Both the position numbers and the translations under genes were made by a program. 64,000 nt of DNA from Eudorina sp. 2006-703-Eu-15 (taxonomy: Eukaryota; Chlorophyta; Chlorophyceae; Chlamydomonadales; Volvocaceae): assembly GCA_003117195.1 (NCBI GenBank), contig BDSI01000065.1:168723-232722 (forward strand), written 5' to 3'. Positions 63,760-64,000 of this stretch are shown here, piece by piece; positions within the stretch are counted from its first letter, which is position 1, and every line of letters starts with the position of its first letter. The notes below the pieces were generated by a model that saw nothing but the letters and a program-made list of their open reading frames with translations, searched no databases and was not told where the DNA came from.

Positions 63760-64000
63760 TGTGGGGGCTACAGGACCGTTTCACCGATCCGGCAAGTCGG
63801 TTGTAACAAGGGAATGCGCTGCGGCTTCGCATGATATGGCAGAGCAGACTTGCAAAGAGCGGCATATCCCGCAACAGTGATAGTATGCACCTTTGGATCG
63901 TGGCGCAGGGCGCTTGTTGGACTCGTGAACTGTCACAGAGTCACACCCTTGCACGCCAATTTAACCCTGGCATCTTTTCGCAAGCGCTTTTCACAGCGCA
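63760..64000. other. Upstream flank of the caspase-like gene
   Basis: No recognisable frame or motif. It may contain the promoter, or an intron if further 5' exons lie beyond the window. Confidence 0.4.

Overview
The window is nuclear DNA from a green alga, most likely a volvocine (Chlamydomonas/Volvox lineage). The signs are GC-rich coding sequence, many short exons with GT-AG introns, Ala/Gly/Ser-rich low-complexity insertions, microsatellite-filled introns, and best protein matches (from memory) to plant and volvocine families. The word GTACGG/CCGTAC recurs throughout, often at splice donors. Nothing prokaryotic, no CRISPR array and no recognisable tRNA or rRNA gene was seen. Gene models were built by hand from conserved protein motifs and splice sites. 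Every chain described keeps phase across all junctions, but none was checked against transcripts.

Layout. 1-12.7 kb: minus-strand gene for the TRAPP subunit TRS120/TRAPPC9, 5' end at 12714, 21 coding exons in view, 3' end beyond the left edge. One of its introns holds a 1.4-kb foldback (inverted-repeat) element; others hold minisatellites. 12.7-16.6 kb: no gene recognised. 16.6-33.8 kb: a 30-exon minus-strand gene for a secreted subtilase (Kp43-like) of about 1787 residues, with signal peptide, prodomain, catalytic domain with a PA-type insert, beta-trefoil, and three tandem C-terminal modules. 33.8-36.1 kb: AT-richer divergent intergenic region. 36.1-39.6 kb: plus-strand single-exon ankyrin-repeat protein with an F-box-like segment. 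39.6-42.1 kb: decayed retroelement and no confident gene. 42.1-43.0 kb: possible small three-exon gene. 43.4-46.5 kb: minus-strand dual-specificity phosphatase-like protein in five exons. 46.5-50.8 kb: repeats, no confident gene. 50.8-53.2 kb: minus-strand coiled-coil protein of unknown function. 53.2-56.1 kb: repeats. 56.1-63.8 kb: minus-strand 15-exon gene for a protein with a caspase-like fold in which both catalytic positions appear to be replaced.

The genes do not form a pathway. They are typical eukaryotic neighbours: membrane trafficking (TRS120), extracellular proteolysis (subtilase), probable protein-protein interaction (ankyrin), signalling (phosphatase) and unknowns. The most notable items are the modular subtilase, the apparent pseudo-caspase, and the intronic foldback with a truncated coding frame preserved in both arms.
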